Position numbers and translations under genes: made by a program. Below the pieces are notes generated by a model. That model was not told the DNA's origin, searched no databases, and saw only the letters and a program-made list of their open reading frames with translations. A stretch of DNA of 6,518 nucleotides, from assembly GCA_045591925.1 (NCBI GenBank), contig JAZNTW010000108.1, positions 1 through 6,518 on the forward strand, given 5' to 3'. This DNA comes from Firm-04 sp045591925 (lineage in GTDB: Bacteria; Bacillota; Clostridia; Oscillospirales; Ruminococcaceae). Each line of letters opens with the position of its first letter. Positions within the stretch are counted from its first letter, which is position 1. Below, piece by piece: positions 5,910 to 6,518 of the stretch.

Positions 5910-6200
5910 TTCAAATATCGTGAAGCAAGTGATATTCAGTTTAATGTGAATTATAATGGGTCACTGTATAGTTCATCAGATAACGATTGGTATAGATTCA
6001 ATATGTCAGAGAATGGATATATATCAGTTGATTTTTCAAGAGAGGTGTTTGATGATACAAATCAATACTGGTTGTTAAAACTTCATAAATTTGATGAAAA
6101 TATGCAAGAAATGGCGTCATGGACTTTTGATGGAAATCATCCCAAAGAATCTACAGCTGAAATAGGCCTGTCAAAAGGCGTATATTACATTAAGGCAACA
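5910..6200 (+). pseudogene. Remnant of a PPC-like extracellular domain gene, broken at both ends
   Basis: The frame from 5910 to 6200 encodes about 97 residues with the look of a bacterial pre-peptidase C-terminal (PPC)-like beta domain. It has EASDI, then NYNGSLYSSSDNDWYRF (the family's gs-s..D.DwY.f pattern), NGYISVDF, a WLLKL strand and GVYYIKAT near the end. Domains of this type sit in secreted or surface proteins, often beside peptidases or glycan-acting enzymes. An in-frame TGA (5907-5909) lies just upstream, no start codon here has a ribosome binding site, and no signal peptide or enzyme domain is present. The frame stays open past 6200, but the protein becomes Arg- and Ser-rich and is plainly translated repeat. 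The remnant is much more AT-rich than the five genes to its left, which suggests a different origin. The domain identity is moderate; the broken state is well supported. Confidence 0.65.
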
Positions 6201-6369
6201 CCGCGCAAAATCCGCCTTACGGCTTGGCGACACATCTACTTACATATTTTCCGCCATCTTGCACAGAAATTCCTTGCGCGAATGCGAAAGGGGAAATGCG
6301 AGTGCAGCGAGTCTCCCCCTTGCCTCTTGGGGTTCTCCGCTCGCCCTGCGCACTGCGCGGAACACGAAT

Positions 6370-6447
6370 GCGAGAGGGACAACCCAAGAAAGAGGGGAAT
6401 CGTCGCTGCGCTCCGGTCTCCCCTCTCTCTTAGGTTTTCCCTCTCGC
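6370..6447. repeat. 29-bp imperfect inverted repeat (long hairpin)
   Basis: The arm 6370-6398 pairs with 6419-6447 over 29 positions with three mismatches, around a 20-base loop. The outermost 10 bases, GCGAGAGGGA with TCCCTCTCGC, are perfect. It is the longest dyad in the window. One arm is purine-rich and the other pyrimidine-rich. Either strand could form a stable RNA hairpin, but no T-run of terminator type follows closely. Confidence 0.75.
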
Positions 6448-6494
6448 GCTCTCTCTTTCCTAACTCTCTCCCCTCTGCTGAGTTGAATTTACTT

Positions 6495-6510
6495 TTACTG
6501 CGCAGCGGAG
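6495..6510. repeat. 16-base word shared with the 3' end of the flavoprotein gene
   Basis: TTACTGCGCAGCGGAG here matches 321-336 (TTACCGCGCAGCGGAG) at 15 of 16 positions in the same orientation. The core CTGCGCAGCG also appears at 261-270. At 321 the word contains the stop codon and last codons of the flavoprotein gene. Confidence 0.7.
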
Positions 6511-6518
6511 AGTAGTTT

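Larger units (their letters stand above)
6201..6518. repeat. GC- and CT-rich repeat-like non-coding block
   Basis: Base composition changes abruptly at about 6200. The block has recurring short words (AATGCGAAAG at 6281, AATGCGAGTG at 6296, AATGCGAGAG at 6367), a pairing of AAGGGG (6288-6293) with CCCCTT (6316-6321), a large inverted repeat at 6370-6447, and a strongly pyrimidine-biased strand from about 6417 to 6475. Open frames cross it in several phases, but all give Arg/Ser/Leu-rich, family-less peptides, so I do not call a gene. It looks like a dispersed intergenic element of the kind seen in Ruminococcus-like genomes, though that resemblance is from memory. It runs off or ends near the window edge, so its right boundary is unknown. 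Confidence 0.55.

Noticed and set aside
6281..6376. Repeated AATGCGA words, considered as CRISPR-like or iteron-like repeats
   Set aside because: There are only three copies of about 7-10 bases with unequal spacing (15 and 71), no spacer regularity and no replication or Cas gene nearby.
5946..6515. A 189-codon plus-strand frame from a GTG
   Set aside because: There is no ribosome binding site, protein-like sequence exists only up to about 6200, and the rest is translated repeat; the same frame is open upstream to 5910, so the GTG is not a natural start.

Overview
The window reads as ordinary chromosome from a low-to-mid GC Gram-positive anaerobe. A Clostridia/Oscillospiraceae bacterium of the Ruminococcus type is my best guess. 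The grounds are strong AGGAGG-type ribosome binding sites, a consensus SigA promoter, the protein families present, and hairpin-rich GC intergenic repeats of a kind I associate with that group. This assignment is inference; there is no rRNA or marker gene here.

All five intact genes lie on the minus strand and form two apparent transcription units, so transcription runs from right to left. Unit A starts at a well-formed promoter (-35 at 5671-5676, -10 at 5648-5653). It encodes a small two-pass membrane protein of DUF3592-like build (5125-5604, TTG start) and then a PfkB-family sugar-phosphate kinase resembling 1-phosphofructokinase (4108-5043). It ends at a strong intrinsic terminator (4051-4092). 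Unit B follows: a polytopic membrane protein with a DUF4129-like cytoplasmic tail (2690-4000), an unrecognised zinc-ribbon/four-pass membrane protein (1517-2602), and, with a 4-base ATGA overlap, an HI0933/BaiN-type FAD-dependent flavoprotein (321-1520). Unit B may end at a branched, terminator-like structure at 196-298.

Both flanks lack intact genes. Positions 1-320 are packed with short perfect or near-perfect hairpins, including three that overlap in a mutually exclusive chain. The right flank holds an AT-rich remnant of a gene for a PPC-like (bacterial pre-peptidase C-terminal-like) extracellular domain (5910-6200, plus strand). It is cut off at its 3' end by a GC-rich, repeat-like non-coding block (6201-6518) that contains a 29-bp imperfect inverted repeat. 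A 16-base word shared 15/16 between the end of the flavoprotein gene and the far right edge suggests that this repeat material is dispersed.

The genes do not form an obvious single pathway. The kinase has no phosphotransferase (PTS) partner in view, and the DUF4129-like protein lacks the MoxR, DUF58 and transglutaminase genes it usually travels with. I see no CRISPR array, tRNA, rRNA, transposase or convincing new defence system. The points most worth following are the unrecognised zinc-ribbon membrane protein, the structured left intergenic region, and the broken gene at the repeat junction.
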